DNA from: SVTX01 sp964629615
GTDB taxonomy: Bacteria > Bacillota > Clostridia > Oscillospirales > CAG-272
Length of the DNA: 64,000 bases
Assembly (NCBI GenBank): GCA_964629615.1
Contig: CAZVUD010000001.1
Span: 1 to 64,000, forward strand
Direction of reading: 5' to 3'
Part shown: positions 9,242 to 18,039 of the stretch, piece by piece
Layout of the letters: each line of letters opens with the position of its first letter
Position numbering within the stretch: the first letter of the stretch is position 1
Made by a program: the position numbers and the translations under genes
Notes under the pieces: generated by a model
What the model was told of the DNA's origin: nothing
Databases searched by the model: none
What the model saw: the letters and a program-made list of their open reading frames with translations, nothing else

Positions 9242-9571
9242 ATGAATAATCTTATTCCCGTAAGCGTGCTTGAAGGTTCAAGCAGTACACTCGGCGGTCT
9301 TATCACAATACTCCCCGTGCTTGCTATTTTTATAGTTCTTATAGTTTTCCAGAGCCGTTCTCAGAAAAAGAAGGACAAAGAAATATCCGACATGAGAAAC
9401 AATCTTCAGGTCGGTGACGAGATCACTACCATTGGCGGCATCATAGGCAAGATCGTCAGCATCAAGGAAGAGACCTGCGTTATAGTTACATCACGCGACA
9501 ACACAAAGATCCGCATCCTCAAGTCGGCTATAAGCCACGTGGATGTAAAGGCTGAAGACAGCATTGACTGA
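9242..9571 (+). CDS. yajC: preprotein translocase accessory subunit
   Basis: Small partner of SecDF in protein export. 109 residues: a short external N-terminus, one membrane helix (LITILPVLAIFIVLIVFQS), a basic turn RSQKKKDKE, and a soluble domain with the YajC signature LQVGDEITTIGGIIGKIVSI. AGGAG lies six bases before the start. secD/secF are not within the window. It has its own promoter and is followed by a strong terminator. Confidence 0.95.
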   Translation: MNNLIPVSVLEGSSSTLGGLITILPVLAIFIVLIVFQSRSQKKKDKEISDMRNNLQVGDEITTIGGIIGKIVSIKEETCVIVTSRDNTKIRILKSAISHVDVKAEDSID

Positions 9572-9585
9572 TACTTCACAGTAAT

Positions 9586-9629
9586 AAAAAGAATTCCGTG
9601 TGCATATTATGCTAACGGAATTCTTTTTT
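9586..9629 (+). terminator. terminator after yajC
   Basis: A 14-bp perfect stem AAAAAGAATTCCGT with ACGGAATTCTTTTT, ending in a T run. Confidence 0.85.
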
Positions 9630-9647
9630 ATCTCGGAGGTCAAACAT

Positions 9648-10118
9648 ATGCCGTCACATGCTCTTGTCCGCAAAAATATATCTGCGCCTGCCAATAGGAA
9701 GGACAAAAGAACAGAGCCGTCAAAAAAGATATATCTTCTGATAGCGCCTGTGATCTACTTTATAGCGCTTACATTCCTGTCACTGATATTTGCCGCATTT
9801 TCGGCAAATGTGGCTGATCCGTCGGCATACACGGGAATGCTTGCACTTTTAGCAAATGCAATTGCCGCATTTATTTCTGCATTCATACTTTCAAAAAGAT
9901 ATGACGGCAGTGCCATTATATGCGCGGCATATTTATTTTTTGTCACCTGCAGCATTTCGGTGATCGTAAGCCTCATACTCGGCGGCAACGACACGCCGAT
10001 ATACAAGGCTTTACTTACCAGATTGCCGTTACTTACAGCATCCATCATCGGAGCATTTCTCGGAAAAGCCAAAAAGACCGACAGATCAAATAATAGCAGA
10101 CACAGAAGAAAATACTGA
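9648..10118 (+). CDS. TIGR04086-like four-helix membrane protein
   Basis: 156 residues with a charged N-terminus (RKDKRTEPSKK), about four membrane helices and a basic tail RSNNSRHRRKY. Size and layout fit the TIGR04086 family, often found next to yajC in Clostridia; its function is unknown. The start at 9648 is chosen because CGGAGGT lies eight bases before it; a start 16 codons upstream would lie inside the yajC terminator. Separated from yajC by that terminator and followed by a bidirectional one. Confidence 0.7.
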   Translation: MPSHALVRKNISAPANRKDKRTEPSKKIYLLIAPVIYFIALTFLSLIFAAFSANVADPSAYTGMLALLANAIAAFISAFILSKRYDGSAIICAAYLFFVTCSISVIVSLILGGNDTPIYKALLTRLPLLTASIIGAFLGKAKKTDRSNNSRHRRKY

Positions 10119-10136
10119 CTCTCGGCTATACATAGC

Positions 10137-10175
10137 AAAAGCTCACCTGCAAGCACATGCGGCAAGTGAGCTTTT
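10137..10175. terminator. bidirectional terminator between convergent genes
   Basis: Ten-bp stem AAAAGCTCAC / GTGAGCTTTT with flanking A and T runs; serves the TIGR04086-like gene and recO, which converge here. Confidence 0.8.
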
Positions 10176-10196
10176 ATGTATTTTTCGGATATGATA

Positions 10197-10994
10197 TCAC
10201 ATATCCTTTACGCTCTTATAGAAATCCAAGGAATCAAATCCGTGACCCACGTGCTCAAGCATATAAAGCTCGCATGCACGCGAAAAATCATTCATCTCAT
10301 CCTTCCCCTTAAGCTCAAATGAAAACAGCCTGTTTTGGGGTGAGCTTTCGATATATCTCAGCGCACAAAGCACGGAATTTGAGATGTGACACATGGCGCT
10401 TGAGTAGTAATCGTACTCAAACTCGCTTGATATCTTGGGCACAGCCCTGTTTCTTTTGGCAACACAATCTGCACATATGACGCGTCCGCCCGAAAGATCC
10501 AGATAATTATGCTCGGCTTCAAATTTGCCGCAAAAGGCGCACCTTGAGAGTATCGGCATATATCCGGACATGCACATAACGGCAAATTCAAAAACGCCTT
10601 TCACGAGCATTGGGGGCTTTTTCTTTTTCGAGAGAAGGTAGAGAGAATTCAGAAGAAGGCTCATTATGCCTCCGTCCTCTGCTCCCTCATCGGTGAATTC
10701 ATTTGCCACATCGCAAAGATATGTAGCAAGAGATAAGCTCTCTATATCACTCGTAAGCTCATAAAATCCCTCTGTAAGCTCGCCGCTCTTGAGCCAATAT
10801 GAATCATTCTTCTCATATATCTCAAAATTCGCGTAGCTGAAAAGCTGCGACACGCTCATCTTCTTGCCCGTAGGATTTTTCGCTCCCTTTACCATGACCG
10901 ACAGCCGCCCCTTGGGGGTTATCATATATACGAGCTTGTCGCTGTTATTGTAATCGCTTACCTTGGTGATAACTCCGTCAACAGCAAATACCAT
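10197..10994 (-). CDS. recO: DNA repair protein RecO
   Basis: Recombination mediator that works with RecR and RecF to load RecA on gapped DNA. 265 residues: an N-terminal OB fold (VDGVITKVSDYNNSDKLVYM, then GRLSVMVKGAK), a helical middle and a zinc site made of CAFC near residue 152 and CADC near residue 176. AGAGG lies before the ATG. Last gene of the yqfC-to-recO operon, 41 bases after era. Confidence 0.95.
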   Translation of the reverse strand: MVFAVDGVITKVSDYNNSDKLVYMITPKGRLSVMVKGAKNPTGKKMSVSQLFSYANFEIYEKNDSYWLKSGELTEGFYELTSDIESLSLATYLCDVANEFTDEGAEDGGIMSLLLNSLYLLSKKKKPPMLVKGVFEFAVMCMSGYMPILSRCAFCGKFEAEHNYLDLSGGRVICADCVAKRNRAVPKISSEFEYDYYSSAMCHISNSVLCALRYIESSPQNRLFSFELKGKDEMNDFSRACELYMLEHVGHGFDSLDFYKSVKDM

Positions 10995-11034
10995 ATCAGC
11001 CTCTCATCTTATCATTACTATATCAGATCCCGTA

Positions 11035-11919
11035 TCATTCCTCGGTATATCCGAAATCCGTGATACCTCTCTGGCTGTCGCGCCAATTTTCCTTGACCTT
11101 TACCCAAAGATTGAGATATACCTTTGAGCCGAATATATTTTCAAGGTCACTGCGCGCATATGAGCCTACTCTCTTAAGCTCCTCGCCGTTCTTTCCGACG
11201 ATAATACCCTTATGGGATGCCTTTTCGCAGTATATTTCGGCGCGAATGCTTATAAGACTGCCCTCGTCCTTGAAATCCTCAATTACCACGGCGATACCGT
11301 GCGGCACCTCTTTATTGAGGGTACGCAAGAGCTTTTCTCTGATGACCTCGGCTGCCACCTGTCGCTCGGACTGGTCTGTAACGATATCCTCAGGGAAGAA
11401 GAAATCTGATTCAGAAAGAAATCTGTCACACTCGGAGAGCACCTCATTTACACCCTTGCCGTTCTTTGCGCAGATCGGAACTACCGCATCAAAATCATGC
11501 TTCGAGGCATAGATCGTGATGGTTTCCGCTATCTGCTCGCGTCTGTACAGATCGCACTTATTAAGCACAAGGATAGCCGGAATATGTGACTCCTTAAGAT
11601 ATTTTATAACAGTTTCCTCAATATCCGTCAAGGGCTTGCCTGCATCGGCAACAAGTATTACACCGTCTGCATCGGTCATAGATGAGTTTGCCGTCTTTAC
11701 CATGTAGCTTCCAAGGGTATTTCTCGGCTTGAATATACCCGGTGTGTCAAGGAAGACATACTGCTTGTCATCTACCGTATGTATGCCTATTATTCTGTTT
11801 CTCGTGGTCTGGGGCTTGGATGAAACGATGGCGACCTTTTCCCCAAGTATTGCATTGAGCAATGTTGACTTTCCGACATTAGGTCTGCCTACTATTGCCA
11901 TAAATCCTGTTTTTCTCAT
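11035..11919 (-). CDS. era: GTPase Era
   Basis: Essential GTPase that binds the 3' end of 16S rRNA during 30S maturation. 294 residues. G1 GRPNVGKST, switch region SSKPQTTRNRI, G3 DTPG, G4 NKCD, and a C-terminal KH domain with IIVGKNGEELKRVG. The Shine-Dalgarno AAGGAAG overlaps the end of the preceding gene, indicating co-translation. Standard neighbour of ybeY and recO. Confidence 0.97.
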   Translation of the reverse strand: MRKTGFMAIVGRPNVGKSTLLNAILGEKVAIVSSKPQTTRNRIIGIHTVDDKQYVFLDTPGIFKPRNTLGSYMVKTANSSMTDADGVILVADAGKPLTDIEETVIKYLKESHIPAILVLNKCDLYRREQIAETITIYASKHDFDAVVPICAKNGKGVNEVLSECDRFLSESDFFFPEDIVTDQSERQVAAEVIREKLLRTLNKEVPHGIAVVIEDFKDEGSLISIRAEIYCEKASHKGIIVGKNGEELKRVGSYARSDLENIFGSKVYLNLWVKVKENWRDSQRGITDFGYTEE

Positions 11920-11923
11920 GATC

Positions 11924-12826
11924 TCAAACTTCCTTATCCTTCAAAAATTCTTCAATGTCACCTGTCTTGATATCCACACTCTCAAGTGTCGCGTCATTTA
12001 TAAGAGTTGCATGCTCAGGCTTTCCGCTGATCTTCTTGCCCTCAAGCACAAGGCTGTATGATGCACCTGCCACGCGGTATGTGCGGACATAATAAAGCAC
12101 CTCGCCTTCGACCTTCTGACTTTGAGTATATTTGCATCCCTCAAGGTCTGCCCATGTGAGATTTGATCCCCTCTTAGCTAACTTATATAGCTCGTCAAGC
12201 GTGAGGGTGTGCGTGTCATCCGATCCGCCGACCGAACGCAAAAATTCGTTTATATCGCCGACTCGAAGATCTACAAACACAGTTCCCTTGTCGTTGCTGT
12301 ACATGAAATGCACCTGATCGGGATACTTTTTATCTTTGATATCCCCTCTCACGATAAGAGTAAAGCCCTCATTGGGCACATAATATTCCCTGACACGGGT
12401 ATCATCCGTGCTCTGATCCTCGTATGTATATCCGTCAAAGTCGCTCCATTCGATATAAGCCTTCTTTGTCGCTATATTTTTTATGACCTCAACGGTCATG
12501 GGCATGCCCTCATAATTCTTATTTTCATTTATGAGCTTTATTATACGTATTATGCTGAAGGGTCCTATCACGGCTAACAGCACCGCCAGAGTTATGATAA
12601 AGGTTATCAGTCTGACATGGCTCTGCACAAATCCCTCGTGTCGCATGCTCACAACATCGTCGTCAAGTATGCTCTTTCCCTTTTTATTGCCCTTTTTTAT
12701 ATCCGTGACAGCTGCCTCGTTATACTCCTGCAGAGCATCGCTTTTATTTTCGATGCTTTCGTATGCTTCAGTTTCAATATTGGCATTTTGCTTATCACGC
12801 AGGGCACGTCTTTCACTCGGCTTCAT
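11924..12826 (-). CDS. membrane-anchored protein with two copies of a novel-looking repeat domain
   Basis: 300 residues, not recognised. About 75 polar N-terminal residues contain DDDVVSMRHEGF; one membrane helix follows (ITFIITLAVLLAVIGPFSII). The outer part holds two similar units: first AYIEWSDFDGYTYEDQ through FVDLRVGDINEFL, then NLTWADLEGCKYTQSQ through ESVDIKTGDIEEFL. Each begins with a W-D/A-D motif after a hydrophobic strand and ends with GDI-EFL. It sits between ybeY and era where Firmicutes usually carry dgkA and cdd, and its end overlaps the era ribosome binding site. A sporulation or envelope role is possible but only inferred. Confidence 0.75.
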   Translation of the reverse strand: MKPSERRALRDKQNANIETEAYESIENKSDALQEYNEAAVTDIKKGNKKGKSILDDDVVSMRHEGFVQSHVRLITFIITLAVLLAVIGPFSIIRIIKLINENKNYEGMPMTVEVIKNIATKKAYIEWSDFDGYTYEDQSTDDTRVREYYVPNEGFTLIVRGDIKDKKYPDQVHFMYSNDKGTVFVDLRVGDINEFLRSVGGSDDTHTLTLDELYKLAKRGSNLTWADLEGCKYTQSQKVEGEVLYYVRTYRVAGASYSLVLEGKKISGKPEHATLINDATLESVDIKTGDIEEFLKDKEV

Positions 12827-12853
12827 ATAATATCCTCTGTTTCTGCACAGGTA

Positions 12854-13348
12854 TTATTTTACCGAGAGTCCAAGCATATCCATTACGATATTCTGCTTTT
12901 CTCTCATCTCTCTGTCATCCTCATCCGAAAGCTCATGGTCATATCCGAGAAGGTGAAGCATTGAATGCGCGGTAAGGAATGCGACCTCACGCTCAAAGCT
13001 ATGTCCGTATTCCTCTGCCTGCTCCTTTGCTCTTTCAAGGGATATAACTATATCTCCGAGCATATTCATCATCTCGTCAACGGGGGGCTCTTCACAGCTT
13101 CCGTCAAAATCAAAAAGTGGGAAAGAGAGCACGTCTGTTGCCCTGTCAACGCCTCTGAACTTTGAGTTAAGCTTGTGTATGCTCTCGTTATCCGTGAATG
13201 TTACGGAAACCTCTGCATTATTCTGATAATTTTCAAGGTCGAGAGTAGCCTCAACAGCCTCACGCACGAGCATCTTGAGCTTATATGTAACGGGAAGCTT
13301 CTCCTGCTCATTTTCAAAATAGATCTTAAGTCTTATCTTGCGGTTCAT
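12854..13348 (-). CDS. ybeY: endoribonuclease YbeY
   Basis: Metal-dependent endoribonuclease for 16S rRNA 3'-end maturation and ribosome quality control. 164 residues. The zinc ligands lie in AHSMLHLLGYDHE (HxxxHxxxxxH), and FRGVDRATDVLSFP is the conserved substrate-binding segment. AAAGGA precedes the start. Lies between phoH and era as in most bacteria. Confidence 0.95.
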   Translation of the reverse strand: MNRKIRLKIYFENEQEKLPVTYKLKMLVREAVEATLDLENYQNNAEVSVTFTDNESIHKLNSKFRGVDRATDVLSFPLFDFDGSCEEPPVDEMMNMLGDIVISLERAKEQAEEYGHSFEREVAFLTAHSMLHLLGYDHELSDEDDREMREKQNIVMDMLGLSVK

Positions 13349-13375
13349 AATATCATTTTCCTTTCGTTTTTAACT

Positions 13376-14431
13376 TTATATATGTGTCTGTTTCTTTCCT
13401 TTGTAGATATGCTTTTCGCCATTCTCTCGTCTTTCGTGTGCACGAGAGCGCTCGGCTTGGCTCCTCTCGTATTTTTCATACGCATTTATTATCTGCATAA
13501 CGAGCTTATGGCGCACGACATCCTTTTGAGAAAAGGCGTGTATGGCTATGTCGTCTATGTCAGCAAGTATCTTCACCGCAGTTGCAAGTCCGCTCTTTTG
13601 CGAGCTCGGAAGATCGTTCTGTGTGAGATCTCCCGTTACCACCGCCTTAGAGCCATTTCCCAAACGCGTCAAGAACATCTTCATCTGCTCGGGCGTGCAA
13701 TTCTGCGCCTCGTCAAGTATGATGAATGAATCGTCAAGAGTTCTTCCGCGCATATAAGCAAGCGGAGCTATCTCTATAACTCCCTTCTCTACCTGACGCT
13801 GATAATTCTCCGCGCCCATCATTTCATACAGTGCGTCATATAAGGGGCGCAGATAGGGGTCTATCTTGCTTTGCAGATCTCCCGGCAAAAATCCGAGCTT
13901 TTCTCCTGCTTCAATGGCAGGTCTTGTAAGTATTATACGCGATACCTGCTTTTCGCGCAACGCCTTGACAGCCATGGCGACCGCAAGGAAGGTCTTTCCT
14001 GTTCCTGCAGGTCCTATGCCAAACACGACGGTATTTTTTTTGATCGCATTTATATACATCTTCTGACCCACGGTCTTTGCCTTAACGGGCTTGCCCTTAA
14101 ATGTGAGGCAGACCGTATCGTCGGGCGACAGATCCGAAAGTGACGAGCCCTCTCCGCTCTTTACCATTTCGGTAACATAAGCTACATTCGACTGAGTTAT
14201 ATCGCCGTTGAGCCTTGCCATTTTGACAAGATAAGCCACTGTCTCCGCCGCCAGCACAACATTGCCCTCATCCTCGCCGCTTATAATAATGGCGTCATCG
14301 CCAGACTCGCATATTTTGTTGTTTATGCGGCATGAAAATGCCTTTTCGATATCCTTTACGTTGCAATCGCAGCTTCCGAAAACAGAGGCGATGATATCTG
14401 TATTCTCAACCTTTATGATCTTTGTATTCAT
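13376..14431 (-). CDS. phoH: PhoH-like ATPase
   Basis: Cytosolic ATPase with an N-terminal KH-like region and a helicase-like PhoH core. Walker A is GPAGTGKTFLA, followed by RPAIEAGEKLGFLPGDLQ and Walker B FIILDEAQN; TGDLTQND and SGLATAV are family motifs. 351 residues, slightly long because of a basic tail. Thought to act in RNA metabolism with YbeY, which follows at 27 bases. TGGAGA lies before the ATG. Confidence 0.94.
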   Translation of the reverse strand: MNTKIIKVENTDIIASVFGSCDCNVKDIEKAFSCRINNKICESGDDAIIISGEDEGNVVLAAETVAYLVKMARLNGDITQSNVAYVTEMVKSGEGSSLSDLSPDDTVCLTFKGKPVKAKTVGQKMYINAIKKNTVVFGIGPAGTGKTFLAVAMAVKALREKQVSRIILTRPAIEAGEKLGFLPGDLQSKIDPYLRPLYDALYEMMGAENYQRQVEKGVIEIAPLAYMRGRTLDDSFIILDEAQNCTPEQMKMFLTRLGNGSKAVVTGDLTQNDLPSSQKSGLATAVKILADIDDIAIHAFSQKDVVRHKLVMQIINAYEKYERSQAERSRAHERRENGEKHIYKGKKQTHI

Positions 14432-14461
14432 GATTCTCCATTCAAACGTAATTTCATATGC

Positions 14462-15646
14462 TCATCTTTTTGTAAGATCGACATCAAACTCAGATGTTTG
14501 TGCAATATCCTCTATACAGGTAAGAGTACATGTAAGCAGGAGCACATCGCCCGTCACATGTATTGAGATATTCTTCTTCAGTATCTCTATATCACCAAGT
14601 GCGCGTATCTCCTCTGAGAGGCGAAAATATGCAAGCTCGCGCGCCTCATCTTCAGTTCTTGTGCTCTTTACATATTCATACTCATGATATTCCACAGTAC
14701 AGAGCTCTATGGGTGATCTTATCTTATCACCGATGCCAAAGCTCTCCACATTACATATTGTATCACAAAACATAGTTGTTTTTCCACCCTTTTTTGAAAT
14801 ATTTATCGGAAAACCCAAAAAATTTAAACTTTTTTCATAATTTATACTACCGCTGTACACTTTTTTATCATATTCAAGGGGGATTTTTACGTTGATCTCC
14901 TCGACCGTCCTCGCCATGACCTTCCCCGACGCGCGTGTAAAACGAAATCCCACCCTTTCGCTGTCATAGATGCCGCTGATGAGCAGCTGTCCCTTTTCGA
15001 CATACTGCCCAGCCTTGACCACGGTATTTCCTCTGTATATGCTCGTATATTCCACAACGCCGCTCTTTTTGGCAGTTACATTTGCAAACTTCTTGCTTTC
15101 CGCCGCCGCGGTGCTCTTATTCTCCCTGACCTCAACATAAGCGATATTTCCCTGAACATTTATGGATATCCATGATATATCCGACCGCTCTATAAGTATA
15201 TCGTTCTCAATGCTCGCGCAATTTATCCTTTTCTTGTCAGAGCCGACCCTCACACCATGAGATCTGAGAATATCTGTGATCTCGGATGAGGTCATCTCCT
15301 CATTTCCTATGACTCTGACATCCCACAGAAGTCTGTTAAAGCAAAATATCATAAAGATAACCATGACGCACCCAAGAAGCAGTCCCGGACGGTTTTTGTA
15401 TCTTGATGCGATGATCGGAAGTCCGCCGTATCTTACGTGCTTAAGATCTATCCCGTGTCGCTCACATTCGCGTAAAAGGCGCTTCATATCTATAAGCTTG
15501 ACGCGCAATCTTATCCCGTCATCCGATATGTTTTCGAATGCTGTATAAGGTATGGACAAGTACATGCAAAGATTAAGCAATCTCTGCCTGTCGCATCCGT
15601 ATACTGCGACATCTGCATATCCGATGAGATAATATATTATATTCAT
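14462..15646 (-). CDS. yqfD: sporulation protein YqfD
   Basis: Membrane protein of the mother cell made early in sporulation in Bacillus relatives (sigma-E regulon). 394 residues: an N-terminal soluble region beginning IIYYLIGYADVAVYGCD, a membrane helix LLLGCVMVIFMIFCFNRLLW, then the outer region DVRVIGNEEMTSSEI, LRSHGVRVGSDK and ISWISINVQGNIAYVEVRE, all typical of YqfD. Start overlaps the yqfC stop as ATGA, indicating coupled translation. Confidence 0.93.
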   Translation of the reverse strand: MNIIYYLIGYADVAVYGCDRQRLLNLCMYLSIPYTAFENISDDGIRLRVKLIDMKRLLRECERHGIDLKHVRYGGLPIIASRYKNRPGLLLGCVMVIFMIFCFNRLLWDVRVIGNEEMTSSEITDILRSHGVRVGSDKKRINCASIENDILIERSDISWISINVQGNIAYVEVRENKSTAAAESKKFANVTAKKSGVVEYTSIYRGNTVVKAGQYVEKGQLLISGIYDSERVGFRFTRASGKVMARTVEEINVKIPLEYDKKVYSGSINYEKSLNFLGFPINISKKGGKTTMFCDTICNVESFGIGDKIRSPIELCTVEYHEYEYVKSTRTEDEARELAYFRLSEEIRALGDIEILKKNISIHVTGDVLLLTCTLTCIEDIAQTSEFDVDLTKR

Positions 15647-15960
15647 CTGTAAAAAAGAGCCTCCGTGCAGGCGCTGTCGCCTATATCTATATTACATATG
15701 CATCCTTCTATCCCGACTGCGCGGTCGTAATATGTGAGGCAAACAAGCTCAAGCCCCTTGACCGACAAATAAAAGTCTTTTACCGAAAGTATTATTTCTT
15801 CCTTTGTATATTTTATGATCCTGCGACATCCGTACACATATATCTGCTCTCTGCCGTGCATCTCAAGCAGATATCCGTTTTCATTTCCGCCTGCCTTGTC
15901 TGCCATTCTTTTGATGCGCCCGAGCAATCCGCGCGTATCATTTTTTCTCTCTGAATTCAT
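15643..15960 (-). CDS. yqfC: sporulation protein YqfC (YabP/YqfC family)
   Basis: 105 residues with the YabP/YqfC fold: MHGREQIYVYGCRRIIKYTKEEI, DFYLSVKGLELVCLTYYDR and a C-terminal hydrophobic strand. Made in the mother cell during sporulation; biochemical role unknown. The start at 15960 has GAGGTG four bases upstream; a start six codons earlier lacks a site. First gene of the operon that runs through recO. I could not identify a convincing sigma-E promoter by eye. Confidence 0.9.
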   Translation of the reverse strand: MNSERKNDTRGLLGRIKRMADKAGGNENGYLLEMHGREQIYVYGCRRIIKYTKEEIILSVKDFYLSVKGLELVCLTYYDRAVGIEGCICNIDIGDSACTEALFYR

Positions 15961-16019
15961 AAACACCTCAAAAAACAAATAAAATATCTGTACAAATATA
16001 TGTTGCAGAGGTGGGATTA

Positions 16020-17006
16020 ATGAAAGGACTCACACAAGATACTGCCCCAAAAAGCAAGACGCATAAATATGATATAATATCGCTTTTGTGGCTGTGCATA
16101 TGCATAGCTGTATTTATCATGTTCATAATATTCTCACGCCCGCTCTCAGACGGCACAAGAAGCTCTCTTATATTCTGTACCACGACCGTAATCCCCTCGC
16201 TCTTTCCGTTGCTAACAGCCTCGGAGCTGCTGATATCAAGCAATGCCTACAAGCTTATATCATACATCAGCTATCCCATACGACGCATCTTTGGACTGTC
16301 AGAGCGCGGCGCATACGCATATGCTTTGGGCACACTTTGCGGCTTTCCCGTAGGTGCGGTATGCGCATCGCGCATGTATTCTGAGGGGCTTATCGAGCAT
16401 GATGAATTTGAATATCTGACGCTCATATCCTCATCCCCAAGCTCTGCATTTGTTATAAACGCAGTATGCAACGGGATATTATCTGACAGAAAAGCAGGTG
16501 TCGGAATGTATATATGCGTGATACTCTCGGGGATATGCGCGGGGCTGATATACAGATGCATATTTCTGCATTCAAAGCGATTTTGCAGTTATTCCGATCA
16601 TTTTGATAATAGCATTGGCATAGCGTCAAGATTTACGGGAGCCATACGCAATGCAGTGGGCAGCATGCTGAACATATGCGGATTTATCGTGTTTTTCGCG
16701 CTTATAAGCACACTGTCCGAGGCTCTGCTTACAAAAATGCACCTCTCGATCACTCTTGTGTACTTTATAAACGGAATACTTGAGCTGAGCACAGGAGCAA
16801 GATCTGCAGGCAACCTTCCATATCCCATATCACACATATTCTGCGCGTTTTTTCTCGGCTGGTCGGGTCTGTGCGTGATGTGCCAGATACTTTCTGCCTG
16901 CCGCGGACAAAAAATATCAATATCAAGGCTTATTTTCTGCCGCCTGCTTGTCGGCATGATCTGCGCCTTACTCTACAGCCTGACCCTGATCCTTTCGCAT
17001 TTTTGA
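16020..17006 (+). CDS. YlbJ-like sporulation integral membrane protein
   Basis: 328 residues with about eight membrane helices. The segments TTVIPSLFPLLTASELLIS and LGTLCGFPVGAVCASRMY match the nucleoside-recognition Gate domain of YlbJ, a sigma-E-dependent mother-cell protein. The ATG at 16020 is preferred to the in-frame GTG nine bases upstream because that GTG lies inside the Shine-Dalgarno GAGGTGG. Divergent from yqfC with only 59 bases between them, so two sporulation transcription units share one regulatory region. Confidence 0.82.
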   Translation: MKGLTQDTAPKSKTHKYDIISLLWLCICIAVFIMFIIFSRPLSDGTRSSLIFCTTTVIPSLFPLLTASELLISSNAYKLISYISYPIRRIFGLSERGAYAYALGTLCGFPVGAVCASRMYSEGLIEHDEFEYLTLISSSPSSAFVINAVCNGILSDRKAGVGMYICVILSGICAGLIYRCIFLHSKRFCSYSDHFDNSIGIASRFTGAIRNAVGSMLNICGFIVFFALISTLSEALLTKMHLSITLVYFINGILELSTGARSAGNLPYPISHIFCAFFLGWSGLCVMCQILSACRGQKISISRLIFCRLLVGMICALLYSLTLILSHF

Positions 17007-17044
17007 CTTTTTTCTTTGAGCACGGATTATTTTTCAAAAAAGTA

Positions 17045-17073
17045 TTGACAAATGCGATAGTTTTTGGTATAAT
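17045..17073 (+). promoter_or_regulatory. tRNA-Thr promoter, sigma-A type
   Basis: Exact TTGACA, 17 bases, TATAAT, 21 bases before the tRNA. Confidence 0.88.
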
Positions 17074-17094
17074 ACTAAGGTCGTCAAGCACGAC

Positions 17095-17167
17095 GCTGGT
17101 ATGGCTCAGCAGGTAGAGCACGTCATTGGTAATGACGAGGTCACCGGTTCGAATCCGGTTACCAGCT
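17095..17167 (+). tRNA. tRNA-Thr (anticodon GGT)
   Basis: Complete cloverleaf: acceptor GCTGGTA with TACCAGC, D arm GCTC/GAGC, anticodon stem CGTCA/TGACG with loop TTGGTAA (GGT, reads ACC and ACT), T arm ACCGG-TTCGAAT-CCGGT. CCA is encoded at 17168-17170. It has a dedicated promoter and terminator, so it is a monocistronic tRNA gene. Confidence 0.98.
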
Positions 17168-17170
17168 CCA

Positions 17171-17208
17171 AAACACTGCGGAACACTTGTGTTCCGCAGT
17201 GTTTTTTT
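17171..17208 (+). terminator. terminator after tRNA-Thr
   Basis: Fourteen-bp perfect stem AAACACTGCGGAAC / GTTCCGCAGTGTTT plus T run, directly after the encoded CCA. Confidence 0.9.
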
Positions 17209-17235
17209 ATCTGTGCCTTCAAGCCGCAAAACATG

Positions 17236-17264
17236 TTGACAAATATTTTCGGTTATGCTATAAT
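17236..17264 (+). promoter_or_regulatory. promoter of the YcxB-like gene
   Basis: Exact TTGACA, 17 bases, TATAAT, 31 bases before the start codon. Confidence 0.85.
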
Positions 17265-17294
17265 ACACATATATTATATAAATAGGAGACAAAT

Positions 17295-17843
17295 ATGAAA
17301 TTCAAACTGAGCATCAAGCTTGATGACAATGACTACCTTGAATTCAACAAATTCTACGCCATATATTCGCCATACCGTGATAAAAAGATGGATACATTCA
17401 GGATCGCTCTTTCTGTTATATTGGGTGTCCTGTCACTTATCATGCTCATAGGAAATGCATTTTCCCCGTTTGCGTTTTTGGATATACTGCCTTATGTACT
17501 GCTTATCGTAGCTATGAATGTTTTCTGGAAAAAGATACTTTCATGGTTTATAAAGCAGCAGATAAAAAATCTCAAGAATAAAGGCGGACTTCCCTACGCG
17601 GAAAGTTCTGTGATGGAATTCTACGACGACAGATTTAACGAATCCACACATAATTCCAAGACAGAAAACCTGTATGACACGGTGGAAAGAATCTGCATAT
17701 GGAAAAACGCATATATCTATATACATGTAAATACGGTGGGAGCTTACATAATCCCAATGTCGGCATTCAAGAGCGACGAGCAGAGCCGTGAATTCATTGC
17801 TTTTATGGAAGATAAGTGCAAAACTGTCGAGAGCTTTTCCTGA
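17295..17843 (+). CDS. YcxB-like two-helix membrane protein
   Basis: 182 residues. An N-terminal DxxDYLEFNKFYAIYSP segment precedes two closely spaced membrane helices, then a soluble C-terminal domain with ESSVMEFYDDRFNEST and WKNAYIYIHVNTVGAYIIPMSAF. This is the YcxB-like (PF14317-type) layout, widespread in Firmicutes and of unknown function. TAGGAG lies seven bases before the ATG. A single-gene unit with its own promoter and terminator. Confidence 0.75.
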   Translation: MKFKLSIKLDDNDYLEFNKFYAIYSPYRDKKMDTFRIALSVILGVLSLIMLIGNAFSPFAFLDILPYVLLIVAMNVFWKKILSWFIKQQIKNLKNKGGLPYAESSVMEFYDDRFNESTHNSKTENLYDTVERICIWKNAYIYIHVNTVGAYIIPMSAFKSDEQSREFIAFMEDKCKTVESFS

Positions 17844-17921
17844 CTCAACAAACAAGAATTTCACATGTACTTGCATTGAAGAAAAAAGCCTTAGCAACAA
17901 GCAAAAAAGTTCAAATAGAAG

Positions 17922-17953
17922 AAAGCTGATGTTTTATCACATCAGCTTTTTTG
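17922..17953 (+). terminator. terminator after the YcxB-like gene
   Basis: Stem AAAGCTGATGT / ACATCAGCTTT followed by Ts. Confidence 0.82.
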
Positions 17954-18004
17954 CTCTTCATAAGAGCTTTTGGCATATGTCAGTAAAAAAATAACAATTA
18001 AATG

Positions 18005-18033
18005 TTGACATCGGACTTTTGTTGTAGTATAAT
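18005..18033 (+). promoter_or_regulatory. promoter of the structured RNA / LRR gene
   Basis: Exact TTGACA, 17 bases, TATAAT. The expected start site, about 18040, coincides with the 5' end of the long helix described next. Confidence 0.85.
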
Positions 18034-18039
18034 TAAGGT

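Noticed and set aside
13175..13729. 184-residue plus-strand frame opposite phoH and ybeY
   Set aside because: Antisense shadow of two well-supported genes, with no ribosome binding site.
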